Below, piece after piece: positions 1 through 8,085 of a DNA stretch of 51,022 nucleotides. A program made the translations under genes and the position numbers. The DNA lies in NCBI GenBank assembly GCA_015057365.1, contig SVEN01000017.1:1-51022 (forward strand), written 5' to 3'. The DNA comes from Lachnospiraceae bacterium. GTDB taxonomy: Bacteria > Bacillota > Clostridia > Lachnospirales > Lachnospiraceae. The notes beneath the pieces are model-generated. The model was not told the origin of the DNA. It did not search any database and saw only the letters and a program-made list of their open reading frames with translations. Each line of letters starts with the position of its first letter. The stretch's first letter is position 1.

Positions 1-138
1 GTACTTTGGATGAGTCTTGATGAAATCAGTGAAAAGGACAGAGCGTTTTTATGGTCGTACGGGTTGATTTCCGTCGAAAATTTTTTTGAGGAGATTAAAA
101 AGTGGGGAAACGAGGTTAGTTATCCCTATGAGAAGTAA
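1..138 (+). CDS. C-terminal end of an unknown protein (cut by window edge)
   Basis: The frame is open from base 1 and closes at TAA 136-138, giving the last 45 residues of a protein that starts before the window. The piece is rich in aromatic and charged residues (it contains LWMSLDEISEKDRAFLW and ends SYPYEK). A clear intrinsic terminator follows at 172-209, which supports a real gene end. I do not recognise the family and no motif is visible in so short a fragment. The function is unknown. Confidence 0.6.
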   Translation, partial: VLWMSLDEISEKDRAFLWSYGLISVENFFEEIKKWGNEVSYPYEK

Positions 139-171
139 AGTTTGGGGGAGAATAAAGATTACCTTTTGAAT

Positions 172-209
172 AAAAACATCCGCGAATCGTATGGATTGCG
201 GATGTTTTT
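172..209 (+). terminator. Intrinsic terminator after the partial first gene
   Basis: A 12-bp perfect stem (AAAAACATCCGC with GCGGATGTTTTT) with a 14-base loop. The 3' arm ends in a T run, so it can stop transcription from the left, and the A-rich 5' arm makes it plausible in the other direction too. Confidence 0.75.
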
Positions 210-287
210 GTTATCGGAGTTTATTTATCTCTTCTACCGCAAATTTCAGTTTTACGGATTAGTTGATATTTGGGAAAACATAAAAAC

Positions 288-310
288 AGGGCCATCATTA
301 CGATGGCCCT
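288..310 (-). terminator. Intrinsic terminator of the AbrB-type gene
   Basis: A 9-bp stem (AGGGCCATC with GATGGCCCT) and 5-base loop lie just beyond the stop codon at 318. Read on the minus strand the hairpin is followed by GTTTTTATGTTTT, a normal U-tract. Confidence 0.8.
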
Positions 311-317
311 ATGTAGT

Positions 318-578
318 TTACTCTTCAATCAATCCGGCCAGTTTTGCCAGCTTCTTGATATTTTTCTTGGAAATCTTCTTTCCGCAAAAATCGATTAAGT
401 CCTTGGTGTCGCCGTTAAATACGTCACACGGCTGATATTTGGTCAGGATAATACGGTTACCTTCCTGAATGATTTCTACCGGGTCATCCTCTTGTAAGTC
501 AAGGTTTCTGCGTAATTCAATCGGCAGGGTAATTCTGCCGACTTCATCTAAGTTACGTACAATCCCTACGTTTTTCAT
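318..578 (-). CDS. AbrB/SpoVT-type transcription regulator
   Basis: An 86-residue protein whose first 48 residues match the SpoVT/AbrB swapped-hairpin DNA-binding fold: MKNVGIVRNLDEVGRITLP, then a conserved IELRRNLDL, an acidic turn and EIIQEGNRIIL. AbrB-type proteins act as dimers or tetramers on AT-rich promoters and in Firmicutes often govern growth-phase or sporulation transitions. The lysine-rich C-terminal tail (KKISKKNIKKLAKLAG) is short and resembles no sensor domain. The start ATG at 578 has GGAGGT seven bases upstream. The gene has its own sigma-A-type promoter (631-659) back to back with that of ddl, so it could affect ddl-murF as well as itself. The targets are unknown, although a nearly identical promoter core stands before the GH43 gene at 25.5 kb. 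Confidence 0.85.
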   Translation of the reverse strand: MKNVGIVRNLDEVGRITLPIELRRNLDLQEDDPVEIIQEGNRIILTKYQPCDVFNGDTKDLIDFCGKKISKKNIKKLAKLAGLIEE

Positions 579-630
579 ATGATACCTCCGAAGTAAAATA
601 GATGTATTTGTTAATTATCTAACAATAATC

Positions 631-659
631 ATTGTACATTATTTTCCTAAATTTGTCAA
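631..659 (-). promoter_or_regulatory. Promoter of the AbrB-type gene
   Basis: Minus strand: TTGACA (654-659), a 17-base spacer, TACAAT (631-636). The core differs at only three of 29 positions from the promoter of the GH43 gene (25572-25600). Its -35 box is 12 bases from that of the divergent ddl promoter. Confidence 0.8.
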
Positions 660-671
660 TTTATTTTTCTA

Positions 672-700
672 CTGACAAATAAAGTACATTGTGCTAATAT
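672..700 (+). promoter_or_regulatory. Promoter of ddl-murF
   Basis: CTGACA (672-677), a 17-base spacer, then TAATAT (695-700) preceded by TGC, an extended -10. The predicted RNA start near 707 lies after the ATG at 705, so translation of ddl must begin at the later ATG (744). Confidence 0.75.
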
Positions 701-743
701 ATATTTGAATGAGAAAGATTACAGAGAAAGGCAAGGTAAAAAG

Positions 744-1769
744 ATGAAGGTAGTAGTTTTGGCAGGCGGAACCAGTACGGAGAGAGATGTTTCTCTGATT
801 TCCGGAAGCGGAATATATAAGGCATTGAAAAAGAACGGACATCAGGTGATTTTGCTGGATGTTTATTTGGGCTACGAAGGAGATACGGAAGGGATTTTTG
901 AGCGGGAATACGACTGGACGGAGAATATCAGCGCGATTTCCGAGGAAAACCCGGACATCGAGCAAATCAAGGCCATGCGTCCGGACGGGGATAAGAATTT
1001 CTTCGGACCGAATGTGCTTGCTCTTTGTAGGGAAGCGGATGCGGTGTTTATGGCGCTCCACGGAGCTAACGGAGAAGACGGTAAGATTCAGGCATGCTTT
1101 GAACTGATGGGTATCCCGTATACCGGTACGGATTTTGTCAGCGCAGCAATGGCCATGGATAAGGCAATCACAAAGGACATCTTTAAAGCATACAATATCC
1201 CGACACCGGCAGGCATCCGTCTGAAAAAGGGTGAAGCGGAGAGTGAAAAGGTGCCGTTCCCGTGTATTGTAAAGGCGTGTTGTGGCGGTTCCAGCGTAGG
1301 CGTTTGTCTGGCACGGAATGAAGAAGAATATGAGAAAGCGAAGGAAGAGGCCTTCCTTTATGATAACGAAGTGGTAATCGAGCAGTATATTACCGGTCGT
1401 GAGTTCTCTGTGGGTGTAATGGACGGTGAGGCGCTTCCGGTTATTGAGATTGCACCGAAGCAGGGCTTTTACGACTACAAGAATAAATACCAGGCGGGCA
1501 GTGCGGTGGAGACCTGCCCGGCAGAGATTTCCCCGGAACAGACCAAACGGATGCAGGACATTGCGGAGCAGGTATTTGCGGCGCTGCGCTTAAAGAATTA
1601 TGCCCGCATGGATTTTATGATGGACAAAGACGGTAGCATGTACTGTCTGGAGGCCAATACCCTTCCGGGTATGACGCCGACCTCGCTCCTTCCGCAGGAG
1701 GCGGCTGCCATCGGCATCAGCTATGAACAGCTTTGCGAGAAGATTTTAGCGAAAGCATTTGCAAGATAA
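744..1769 (+). CDS. ddl: D-alanine--D-alanine ligase
   Basis: A 341-residue ATP-grasp enzyme that joins two D-alanines with ATP in the cytoplasm, supplying the dipeptide MurF adds to the peptidoglycan precursor. Visible motifs are the N-terminal VVVLAGGTSTERDVSL, MALHGANGEDG, the ATP-grasp loop CCGGSSVGV near residue 195, and the metal-binding segment LEANTLPGMTPTSLLP near the C-terminus. The length fits the family. I place the start at ATG 744 rather than the upstream in-frame ATG 705, because the promoter puts the RNA start at about 707 and residue 1 then aligns with the family. The ribosome binding site is weak (AAGGTAAAAAG). murF follows directly, and the enzyme's product is MurF's substrate. 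Confidence 0.95.
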   Translation: MKVVVLAGGTSTERDVSLISGSGIYKALKKNGHQVILLDVYLGYEGDTEGIFEREYDWTENISAISEENPDIEQIKAMRPDGDKNFFGPNVLALCREADAVFMALHGANGEDGKIQACFELMGIPYTGTDFVSAAMAMDKAITKDIFKAYNIPTPAGIRLKKGEAESEKVPFPCIVKACCGGSSVGVCLARNEEEYEKAKEEAFLYDNEVVIEQYITGREFSVGVMDGEALPVIEIAPKQGFYDYKNKYQAGSAVETCPAEISPEQTKRMQDIAEQVFAALRLKNYARMDFMMDKDGSMYCLEANTLPGMTPTSLLPQEAAAIGISYEQLCEKILAKAFAR

Positions 1770-1788
1770 GGAAAGGCAGAATATCGGA

Positions 1789-3195
1789 ATGAATTTGACG
1801 ATTGGACAGATGGTAGAGGCGACGGGAGGCCGCTTGGTGTACGGTGGACCGGACAATGCCTGTGATATGTTTTTAAAGACAAAGACAGACAGCGTTGTGC
1901 TGGATTCCAGACAGGTAACCGAGGGGGGCGTGTTTGTAGCTACCGTCGGAGAGCGTGTGGACGGACATTCCTTTGTGGCATCGGTATTTGAAAAAGGCGT
2001 GATACTGGCTGTGGTACAGAGAGAGCCGGAAGAGGCGGAGTGCTGGGGCAGTTACCTTGTAGTAGAGGACACTTTGACGGCGTTAAAGCAGATTGCGGAA
2101 GAGTACCGGAAGACATTACAGATTCCGGTTATCGGGATTACGGGAAGTGTGGGAAAGACCAGCACAAAGGAGTTTGTTGCGGGTGTACTTTCCGAGAAGT
2201 ACAATGTATTAAAGACGCAGGGAAATTACAACAACGAAATCGGCGTACCGTTAACCCTTCTGCGCATTCGCGAGGAGCATGAGGCGGCGGTCATCGAGAT
2301 GGGTATCAGTGATTTTGGAGAAATGCACCGATTAAGTAAGATGGCACGACCGGACATTGCGGTGATTACCAACATCGGACAGTGCCATTTGGAGAATCTG
2401 GGAGACCGGGACGGCGTGCTACGGGCAAAGACGGAGATATTCGACTTTATGGCGGAAGACGGTAAGATTTGCTTAAACGGAGACGATGATAAATTACGGA
2501 CCGTAGCGGCGACCGAGGGCCGGGAGCTTCGATTCTTCGGTATCGGTGAGGACGCCGGTAAGTCGGTGTATGCCACGGAAGTGAAGAGCAAGGGCCTGTG
2601 GGGAAGTACCGCAGAGCTTCACTCCGCTAAGGGAGAATGCTTTACCGCAGAAGTACCGTTGCCGGGTATCCATATGGTGTTAAATGCCACGGCGGCAGCC
2701 TGTGTGGCGGAATGGCTGGGACTTACGCCGGAGCAGATACAGGAGGGTGTGAAAAAGGTGGCTGCGGTGGGCGGCCGGAATAACCTGATTCCCACGGAGA
2801 AGTATACATTGATTGATGATTGCTACAATGCGAATCCGGTGTCCATGAAGGCGGGAATCGATTTGCTTTGTATGGCGGATACCGCGACAGCGGCAATTTT
2901 GGGTGATATGTTTGAGCTGGGAACGGATTCCGACAAGATGCATGCCGAGGTGGGTGCGTACGCTGCGGAAAAGGGCGTAGACCGTATCCTTTGTGTGGGA
3001 GAGAATTCCCGACATATGTACGAGGCCGCAGTACAGGCGGCCGGAACGGATCGTGTGGCATATTTTGCTACGAGAGAGGAGTTGCTTCTGGCATTGGGCA
3101 GTACGCCGGAAAGAATGTTGCCGACGGGCTGTACCGTGTTGATTAAAGCATCCCACGGAATGAAGTTTTCCGAGGTTGTGGAGCTTCTGAGATAA
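1789..3195 (+). CDS. murF: UDP-MurNAc-tripeptide--D-Ala-D-Ala ligase
   Basis: A 468-residue Mur ligase that adds D-Ala-D-Ala to the UDP-MurNAc-tripeptide, the last cytoplasmic step of precursor synthesis. The ATP-binding P-loop GSVGKTST sits at about residues 119-126, followed by the family segments TQGNYNNEIGVPLTLL and the C-terminal DDCYNANPVSM and LGDMFELG. The frame is open from 1759, overlapping ddl, but ATG 1789 gives the usual MurF N-terminus (MNLTIGQMVEATGG). AAGGAAAGG lies upstream at a rather long spacing of about 12 bases, so the start is good but not certain. It is co-transcribed with ddl and ends before a terminator at 3222. Confidence 0.95.
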   Translation: MNLTIGQMVEATGGRLVYGGPDNACDMFLKTKTDSVVLDSRQVTEGGVFVATVGERVDGHSFVASVFEKGVILAVVQREPEEAECWGSYLVVEDTLTALKQIAEEYRKTLQIPVIGITGSVGKTSTKEFVAGVLSEKYNVLKTQGNYNNEIGVPLTLLRIREEHEAAVIEMGISDFGEMHRLSKMARPDIAVITNIGQCHLENLGDRDGVLRAKTEIFDFMAEDGKICLNGDDDKLRTVAATEGRELRFFGIGEDAGKSVYATEVKSKGLWGSTAELHSAKGECFTAEVPLPGIHMVLNATAAACVAEWLGLTPEQIQEGVKKVAAVGGRNNLIPTEKYTLIDDCYNANPVSMKAGIDLLCMADTATAAILGDMFELGTDSDKMHAEVGAYAAEKGVDRILCVGENSRHMYEAAVQAAGTDRVAYFATREELLLALGSTPERMLPTGCTVLIKASHGMKFSEVVELLR

Positions 3196-3221
3196 CAGAT
3201 ACGGGAAGAATAACAGACAAG

Positions 3222-3256
3222 AAAAGGTGTGAACCGTTTGGGTTTGCACCTTTTTT
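3222..3256 (+). terminator. Terminator after murF
   Basis: Stem AAAAGGTG paired with CACCTTTTT, with imperfect inner pairing and a run of six T. It separates ddl-murF from spmA-spmB, although some read-through is likely because no clear promoter is seen for spmA. Confidence 0.65.
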
Positions 3257-3313
3257 GACATTGGAGGACAATCGGTTGCATACATTGAGATAAAGTTTGT
3301 TTTCGGAGTGCCT

Positions 3314-3907
3314 ATGTTAAATTATTTGTGGGGCGGAATGATTTTGATTGCTGTGGTGTACGGGACGCTGACCGGACATGTACAGGACGTGGGAAATGCG
3401 GCAATCGATTCCTCCAAAGAGGCAGTGGAGCTTTGTATCACCATGCTGGGGGTGATGGCACTGTGGACCGGAATTATGAAGATTGCGGAAGCTGCGGGGT
3501 TAATGGAAAAGTTCCGGAGAGCCGTACGGCCGGTGCTGCGTTTTTTGTTTCCGGATATACCGGAGGATGCAAAGGTGAATGAGTATATCGCTTCGAACTT
3601 GTTGGCGAATATTTTGGGCTTGGGCTGGGCGGCCACACCTTTCGGACTGAAAGCAATGGCGGAGCTTCAGAAGCTGAATATCGCACAGGGCGGGAAAAAG
3701 GAAGTGGCATCTCGGGCGATGTGTACGTTTTTGATTATTAATATTTCCTCTTTGCAGCTGATACCGGTCAATATTATCGCCTACCGGAGTCAGTATGGGT
3801 CTGTAAATCCGGCGAGGATTGTGGGGCCCGCAATTATAGCCACGGCGGTAAGTACGTTGGCGGCGGTGCTGTTCGTTAAGCTGACGGAGCGAAAGGGGAA
3901 GGCATAA
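3314..3907 (+). CDS. spmA: Spore maturation protein A
   Basis: A membrane protein of 197 residues with several hydrophobic segments and the nucleoside-recognition (Gate) type sequence seen in SpmA: TMLGVMALWTGIMKIAEAAG, then FLFPDIPEDAKVNEYIASN and LLANILGLGWAATPFGLKAM. In Bacillus, SpmA and SpmB are needed for proper dehydration of the spore core; the transported substrate is not known. The frame also has a GTG at 3308, but CGGAG at 3304-3308 is correctly placed only for ATG 3314. The stop codon overlaps the spmB start (TAATG), so the two are translationally coupled. Its presence points to a spore-forming lineage. Confidence 0.9.
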   Translation: MLNYLWGGMILIAVVYGTLTGHVQDVGNAAIDSSKEAVELCITMLGVMALWTGIMKIAEAAGLMEKFRRAVRPVLRFLFPDIPEDAKVNEYIASNLLANILGLGWAATPFGLKAMAELQKLNIAQGGKKEVASRAMCTFLIINISSLQLIPVNIIAYRSQYGSVNPARIVGPAIIATAVSTLAAVLFVKLTERKGKA

Positions 3908-4431
3908 TGGGGATTGTAATGTATCTTTCGGATTTTTGTATTCCGCTGCTGTTGTTTTATATGATAGGATACGGGTTATTGACAAAGACGGATATTTACA
4001 AGGAATTTACAGAAGGAGCAAAAGACGGATTTCAGGTAACTGTCGGAATTTTACCTACCTTAATCGGGCTTATGACCGGTGTGGGGATGTTGCGTGCTTC
4101 CGGTTTTTTGGAGGCATTGGCGGGGTGGATTTCCCCGGTGGCGGAAATCCTGTCCTTTCCGGGGGAGCTGGTACCGCTGGTGGTGGTAAAGATGTTTTCC
4201 TCTTCTGCGGCTACGGGACTTGTATTGGACATTTTTAAGGAATACGGGCCGGATTCTTATTTGGGGCAGGTGACGTCTTTAATCTGCTCTTCTACGGAAA
4301 CGGTCTTTTATACCATGTCGGTGTATTTTATGGCCGCAGGGGTAAAAAAAACCCGCTACACGCTGGCCGGTGCTCTTGTGGCAACCGTAACAGGTGTAGC
4401 GGTGAGTACCATCCTCGGAGGGATGTTGTAA
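3907..4431 (+). CDS. spmB: Spore maturation protein B
   Basis: A 174-residue integral membrane protein of the same Gate-domain family as SpmA. Typical family segments are GAKDGFQVTVGILPTLIGLMTG, a central helix, and LICSSTETVFYTMSVYF near the C-terminus. It acts with SpmA, probably as a complex in the spore or forespore membrane. ATG 3907 overlaps the spmA stop by one base, with AGGGGAAGG just upstream; a second ATG at 3919 is possible. The stop is only six bases from the stop of the convergent hydrolase gene and I see no terminator between them, so the two transcripts should run into each other. Confidence 0.9.
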   Translation: MGIVMYLSDFCIPLLLFYMIGYGLLTKTDIYKEFTEGAKDGFQVTVGILPTLIGLMTGVGMLRASGFLEALAGWISPVAEILSFPGELVPLVVVKMFSSSAATGLVLDIFKEYGPDSYLGQVTSLICSSTETVFYTMSVYFMAAGVKKTRYTLAGALVATVTGVAVSTILGGML

Positions 4432-4437
4432 GTCATA

Positions 4438-5712
4438 TTACCATTTGCGCTTAAAGAAAACGTGTCCGTCAATCTGATGCCAGGAGGTAAACAACGGCCA
4501 TTCGTCGTGGGCATCTACATAATAGTCGGCATGGAAGAATAAGTAATCTCCGATGTTGTTTTTACCGGAAAGAGCTTCGTTGCAGGCTTTGTAGCAGTCG
4601 GTTAAATCCTTACTTCGGAATTTATCGATGTGTTTATAGCCTTCGAATTGCCCCGGTGCGGTGACCACGCCGTAAACGGTGTCTCCGTAGCGGCCGCCCA
4701 GAAGACGATTGAGAATGACATTGGCTACCGCAAGTTTGCCCTCGTAAGGCTCCCAGTAGGCTTCCGCCGCAACCACAAGGGCAAATACTTCCAAATCCTC
4801 TTCCGTAATCGTAACCGGGTCACGGTACGTAACCGGGATGCTCTTAACATGGGCTTTTTCAATCTTGGCGGCCCGTTCCGCAGCGGCGATTTCCGCCAAG
4901 GTCATGGCCGGTTTCTGATTACAGGTAAGGGAAACATATTCCGCGAACAAATAGGCAACCGTATCGGCATCGTATTGTATTGCTATCCACTCTGCGTTGG
5001 AAAGAGATAGGATAGCCGGGAAGGTGTTTCCGTTGGTAACGGAACCTAATTTATCGTGCTCGGTGCCCGGACCGGAGCGTACGTTCATGGAATTTGCCGT
5101 AACCTTTGCATTGTAGGCTGTAATTCGGTCTGCATAAGTAAGTGCCTTTTCTCCGAGGAATAAGTACTCGGAGGAGATATATCCGGTGACGTTACCGGAG
5201 GAAATCTTTGTCCAGTCGCCCTCTGTGCCCAATACTTCCGCAATACCGTTTTTAAAGAGCTTACCGACGATTTTTGTATCGGTGGAAGCACCCTCACGGA
5301 CGTTTACAAAATCGGATACGTTGGCGATTGCTTTCGTAAATTTAAGAGGTTCCGGAGTCGGCGTGGCCGTCGGAGTCGGTGTAACTGTCGGCGTCGGTGT
5401 AACTGTCGGAGTCGGCGTCAAAGTCGGAGTCGGCGTGGCAGCCGGAGTCGGACTCGGTGTCGGCTTCGGAGTAGGTGTAGCGGTTAAAAGAACGGCAGGG
5501 GTCGGAGTAAATTGCAAGTCAACCTCCGACGGATCCGTTAAATTGTTCTTGGAAGGGGCTTGTTCCGGCGTACCGGTGACAAGATCACCCAAAGAAGCGG
5601 GAGTATCTTTCTGTGTATCCGCATTCACCGAAAAACCGCCGGAAAGTGTTGCAAAAAAGAAGCAGACACAAGCGCATAAGGCGGAGACGATGCGGTATTT
5701 CAGATGTTTCAT
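4438..5712 (-). CDS. Secreted SleB/CwlJ-type cell wall hydrolase with two SH3b domains
   Basis: A 424-residue exported protein. Residues 1-31 form a signal peptide (hydrophobic core ALCACVCFFFATL, likely cleavage after VNA). About 70-121 is a Pro-Thr linker of TPTPTV-like hexads. Two bacterial SH3 domains follow (about 130-187 and 200-262, each with a VNVREG or MNVRSGPG signature). The C-terminal domain (about 305-422) is Hydrolase_2, as in SleB/CwlJ, with LVVAAEAYWEPYEGKLAVANVILNR containing the likely catalytic Glu. Such enzymes cut spore cortex or peptidoglycan. The SH3b domains suggest wall binding. The start has AGGAGG upstream. It may serve in germination or vegetative wall turnover; the sequence alone cannot tell. 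Confidence 0.88.
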   Translation of the reverse strand: MKHLKYRIVSALCACVCFFFATLSGGFSVNADTQKDTPASLGDLVTGTPEQAPSKNNLTDPSEVDLQFTPTPAVLLTATPTPKPTPSPTPAATPTPTLTPTPTVTPTPTVTPTPTATPTPEPLKFTKAIANVSDFVNVREGASTDTKIVGKLFKNGIAEVLGTEGDWTKISSGNVTGYISSEYLFLGEKALTYADRITAYNAKVTANSMNVRSGPGTEHDKLGSVTNGNTFPAILSLSNAEWIAIQYDADTVAYLFAEYVSLTCNQKPAMTLAEIAAAERAAKIEKAHVKSIPVTYRDPVTITEEDLEVFALVVAAEAYWEPYEGKLAVANVILNRLLGGRYGDTVYGVVTAPGQFEGYKHIDKFRSKDLTDCYKACNEALSGKNNIGDYLFFHADYYVDAHDEWPLFTSWHQIDGHVFFKRKW

Positions 5713-5772
5713 GGGAACCTCCTGTTTGGCGATACAATAAAGTACAAGCCACCGAAACTATACTATTAGAAA

Positions 5773-5801
5773 ATTATACCATAGAATAATTGTCTTGAAA
5801 A
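5773..5801 (-). promoter_or_regulatory. Promoter of the cell wall hydrolase gene
   Basis: Minus strand: TTTTCA (5796-5801), a 17-base spacer, TATAAT (5773-5778) with TGG before it (extended -10). It looks like a vegetative sigma-A promoter, so expression need not be restricted to sporulation. Confidence 0.6.
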
Positions 5802-5904
5802 GGTGATTTTTTTCTATGTAATTTAAGAAGAAATGAAACTAGCGAAGTTGTGAGTAAAATTTACACAATTTGGGTGAAATTTGAAGAAAACTGAGGGAAA
5901 TCAC

Positions 5905-5933
5905 TGGACTTTTTTGTTAAAATATGTTATACT
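5905..5933 (+). promoter_or_regulatory. Promoter of the first chemoreceptor gene
   Basis: TGGACT (5905-5910), a 17-base spacer and TATACT (5928-5933) with an upstream TGT (extended -10). It lies downstream of the TTG at 5881, which excludes that codon as the start. Confidence 0.7.
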
Positions 5934-5991
5934 GGAGCAAACCTTGCGATGGATATTTTACGAGGATAAATGTCCGGAAAGGAGAAGGGCC

Positions 5992-7998
5992 ATGAGTACA
6001 ACGGAGGAATTGTTTGAGACTGCGGAAGAACAGACCGGCGTCTCTGCGACGGCGGATACGGATGTGACTCCGGATGCGGAGGAGCTGGAGATTCCGGAGG
6101 ATTTCTTTAAGGACGTAAAAGACGAAGATTTTGTTACGGACGATACCGAGGATTCCGATGTCGATACGGATATATTTACGATGGACTTCAGTGATGTAGA
6201 AAAAGAGGAAGCCAAAGAGGCCGAAAGAGCCGCAAAGTGGGCTTTGTTAAAGAAACAGCTGAAGGAGAGACATTGGTTTACTTTGATGGTGCGCATTATG
6301 GCCCTTGTGTTGGGACCGATTCTTGTCATCAGTCTGTTTTATATTTTTGATTCGGTGTCCAGTGCAAAGAAGTTGACCCATCGGTTGGTACAGGGAGAGA
6401 TGGAAGGCTTGGCCATATCTGCGGTAGAGGCATTTACGTTGCATACCTACGGTGATTACTCTTATACGGACGGCGCGTTTTATAAAGGTGACGAGGACTT
6501 GGAGCCGATGTATGAGTACCTGGACGTGATGAGTGAGAAGGCCGGCGTGGATATTATGGTATTTTTCAAAGATACCTGTGTGATGACGACCTTTGAGGAT
6601 GAGAACGGCAATCGTTATTCGGGGACGAAGATAGATGCGGCCACCTATGAAAATATTTTAGTAAAACATGTGTATAACGGGAATTATTATTATGATTCCG
6701 ATACCGAATTTAACGGGGCGCCGTATGCGACTTATTATTATCCGCTGATGCAGGAGAGCTCCGGCGAAATCGTAGGAGCGATATTCTGCGGAGTAAACCG
6801 CACCGGTATTAACAAGGACATGAACGGTATTCTGGCGGCGTTGTTTATTTTCGGTATTATTTTCGCCGTAGCGGCAGCGGTATTGTGTTTCTTTGAAGTG
6901 CGGAAGATGACAAAGGCGTTGGATGGTTCCGTAGACGGCCTGACCCGTGTGGCGGAAGGTGATTTAACTGTACGGATTGAAGAGGCCGATACAAAACGGA
7001 AAGATGAAATCGGTGATATTGCCCGGGGGGTAAAGAAACTGGCCGAGGAGCTAAACGAGATTGTAGGAGGCATTCGTACCTCTTCTAAAGAAGTATCCGA
7101 TTTCTCCGAGCTTATGAACGAGTCCATGGGTCGGATTTCCGAGACTGTAGCCAATGTCAATTTGGCGGTGGAGGATATCGCAAAGGGAGCTACTTCCCAG
7201 GCAACGGAGACCATGCAGGCAAATGCCCAGGTTGCTCAAATCGGTGATGCCATTGAGGTAGCGGTGTCCGAGGTAGAGAATTTAAGTGTCAGTGCAAAGA
7301 AGATGGATGAGTACAGCATTGATGCGGACAAGACCTTACAGGAGCTTTTGATTATCAGTAAGGAAGCGGATGATGCGATTAACGAGATTAAGAAGCAGAC
7401 CAATGAGACCAACGAATCCGCCCAGCAGATTCAAAAGGCTACCGATATGATTGCCGCCATTGCCAGTCAGACCAATCTCCTTTCCTTAAATGCTTCCATC
7501 GAAGCGGCGAGAGCGGGAGAGGCAGGCAGAGGCTTTGCGGTAGTTGCGGATGAAATCCGAGAGTTGGCGGAACAGTCCCGTACCTCTGCGGAAGAGATTC
7601 GGGAGGTAGTGGAGGTATTGATTCTGAATTCCAATACCAGTGTGAAGACCATGGATAATGTTTCGGAGAGCATCGTGACCCAGAACGATAAACTGGACGA
7701 AACCTTACGGGTATTTACTGCGCTGAGTGCAGAGGTTTCCGCTGTTATGAAGGCCATCAAAGAGATTAATGCCCAGACGAAGCAATTAGCAGACTTAAGA
7801 GAGGGTGTTGTCAATATTGTGGAAGGTTTGGCTGCCATTGCGGAAGAAAATGCCGCAGGTGCGGAGGAAACCTCCGCTTCCATGTACGAGGTAAGCACGA
7901 TTCTGGAGGAATGTACCAGACAGACGGAAGAGCTGGTAGTGTTAAAGGAAGAGCTGGAGCAGGATATTGCATTGTTTAATGTGGCACAGAAAGCGTAA
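5992..7998 (+). CDS. Methyl-accepting chemotaxis protein with long acidic cytoplasmic N-terminus
   Basis: A 668-residue transmembrane chemoreceptor. It opens with about 95 very acidic, apparently cytoplasmic residues, unlike ordinary receptors whose first helix starts near residue 10. TM1 is about 96-119, an extracellular sensing domain (Cache-like) about 120-278, TM2 about 279-302, HAMP about 303-360, then the signalling domain with the hairpin tip around [20 protein letters not shown]. The tip binds CheA and CheW. ATG 5992 is chosen because GGAAAGGAGAAGGG precedes it and because the promoter at 5905-5933 lies after the earlier possible TTG start. The ligand is unknown. A terminator follows at 8027, so the gene is monocistronic. 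Confidence 0.92.
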   Translation: MSTTEELFETAEEQTGVSATADTDVTPDAEELEIPEDFFKDVKDEDFVTDDTEDSDVDTDIFTMDFSDVEKEEAKEAERAAKWALLKKQLKERHWFTLMVRIMALVLGPILVISLFYIFDSVSSAKKLTHRLVQGEMEGLAISAVEAFTLHTYGDYSYTDGAFYKGDEDLEPMYEYLDVMSEKAGVDIMVFFKDTCVMTTFEDENGNRYSGTKIDAATYENILVKHVYNGNYYYDSDTEFNGAPYATYYYPLMQESSGEIVGAIFCGVNRTGINKDMNGILAALFIFGIIFAVAAAVLCFFEVRKMTKALDGSVDGLTRVAEGDLTVRIEEADTKRKDEIGDIARGVKKLAEELNEIVGGIRTSSKEVSDFSELMNESMGRISETVANVNLAVEDIAKGATSQATETMQANAQVAQIGDAIEVAVSEVENLSVSAKKMDEYSIDADKTLQELLIISKEADDAINEIKKQTNETNESAQQIQKATDMIAAIASQTNLLSLNASIEAARAGEAGRGFAVVADEIRELAEQSRTSAEEIREVVEVLILNSNTSVKTMDNVSESIVTQNDKLDETLRVFTALSAEVSAVMKAIKEINAQTKQLADLREGVVNIVEGLAAIAEENAAGAEETSASMYEVSTILEECTRQTEELVVLKEELEQDIALFNVAQKA

Positions 7999-8026
7999 GG
8001 ATACAAAAGAGTATGAGAGGAAGATA

Positions 8027-8059
8027 GGGCTGTCACGCGGGAGCGTGACGCCCTGTTTC
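8027..8059 (+). terminator. Terminator after the first chemoreceptor gene
   Basis: Stem GTCACGC/GCGTGAC with tetraloop GGGA, extended by GGGC/GCCC across a one-base bulge, followed by TGTTTCATT. Confidence 0.7.
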
Positions 8060-8085
8060 ATTGTAAAGAAAAGGAGAAGGAAATC

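Noticed and set aside
5186..5740. Plus-strand frame coding an elastin-like GVGVTVGVGV protein.
   Set aside because: It is the reverse of the Pro-Thr linker of the wall hydrolase, whose signal peptide, domains, promoter and ribosome site are all on the minus strand.
5881..5991. TTG at 5881 as start of the first chemoreceptor (705 residues).
   Set aside because: The promoter -10 is at 5928-5933, after this codon, and the strong ribosome binding site belongs to ATG 5992.
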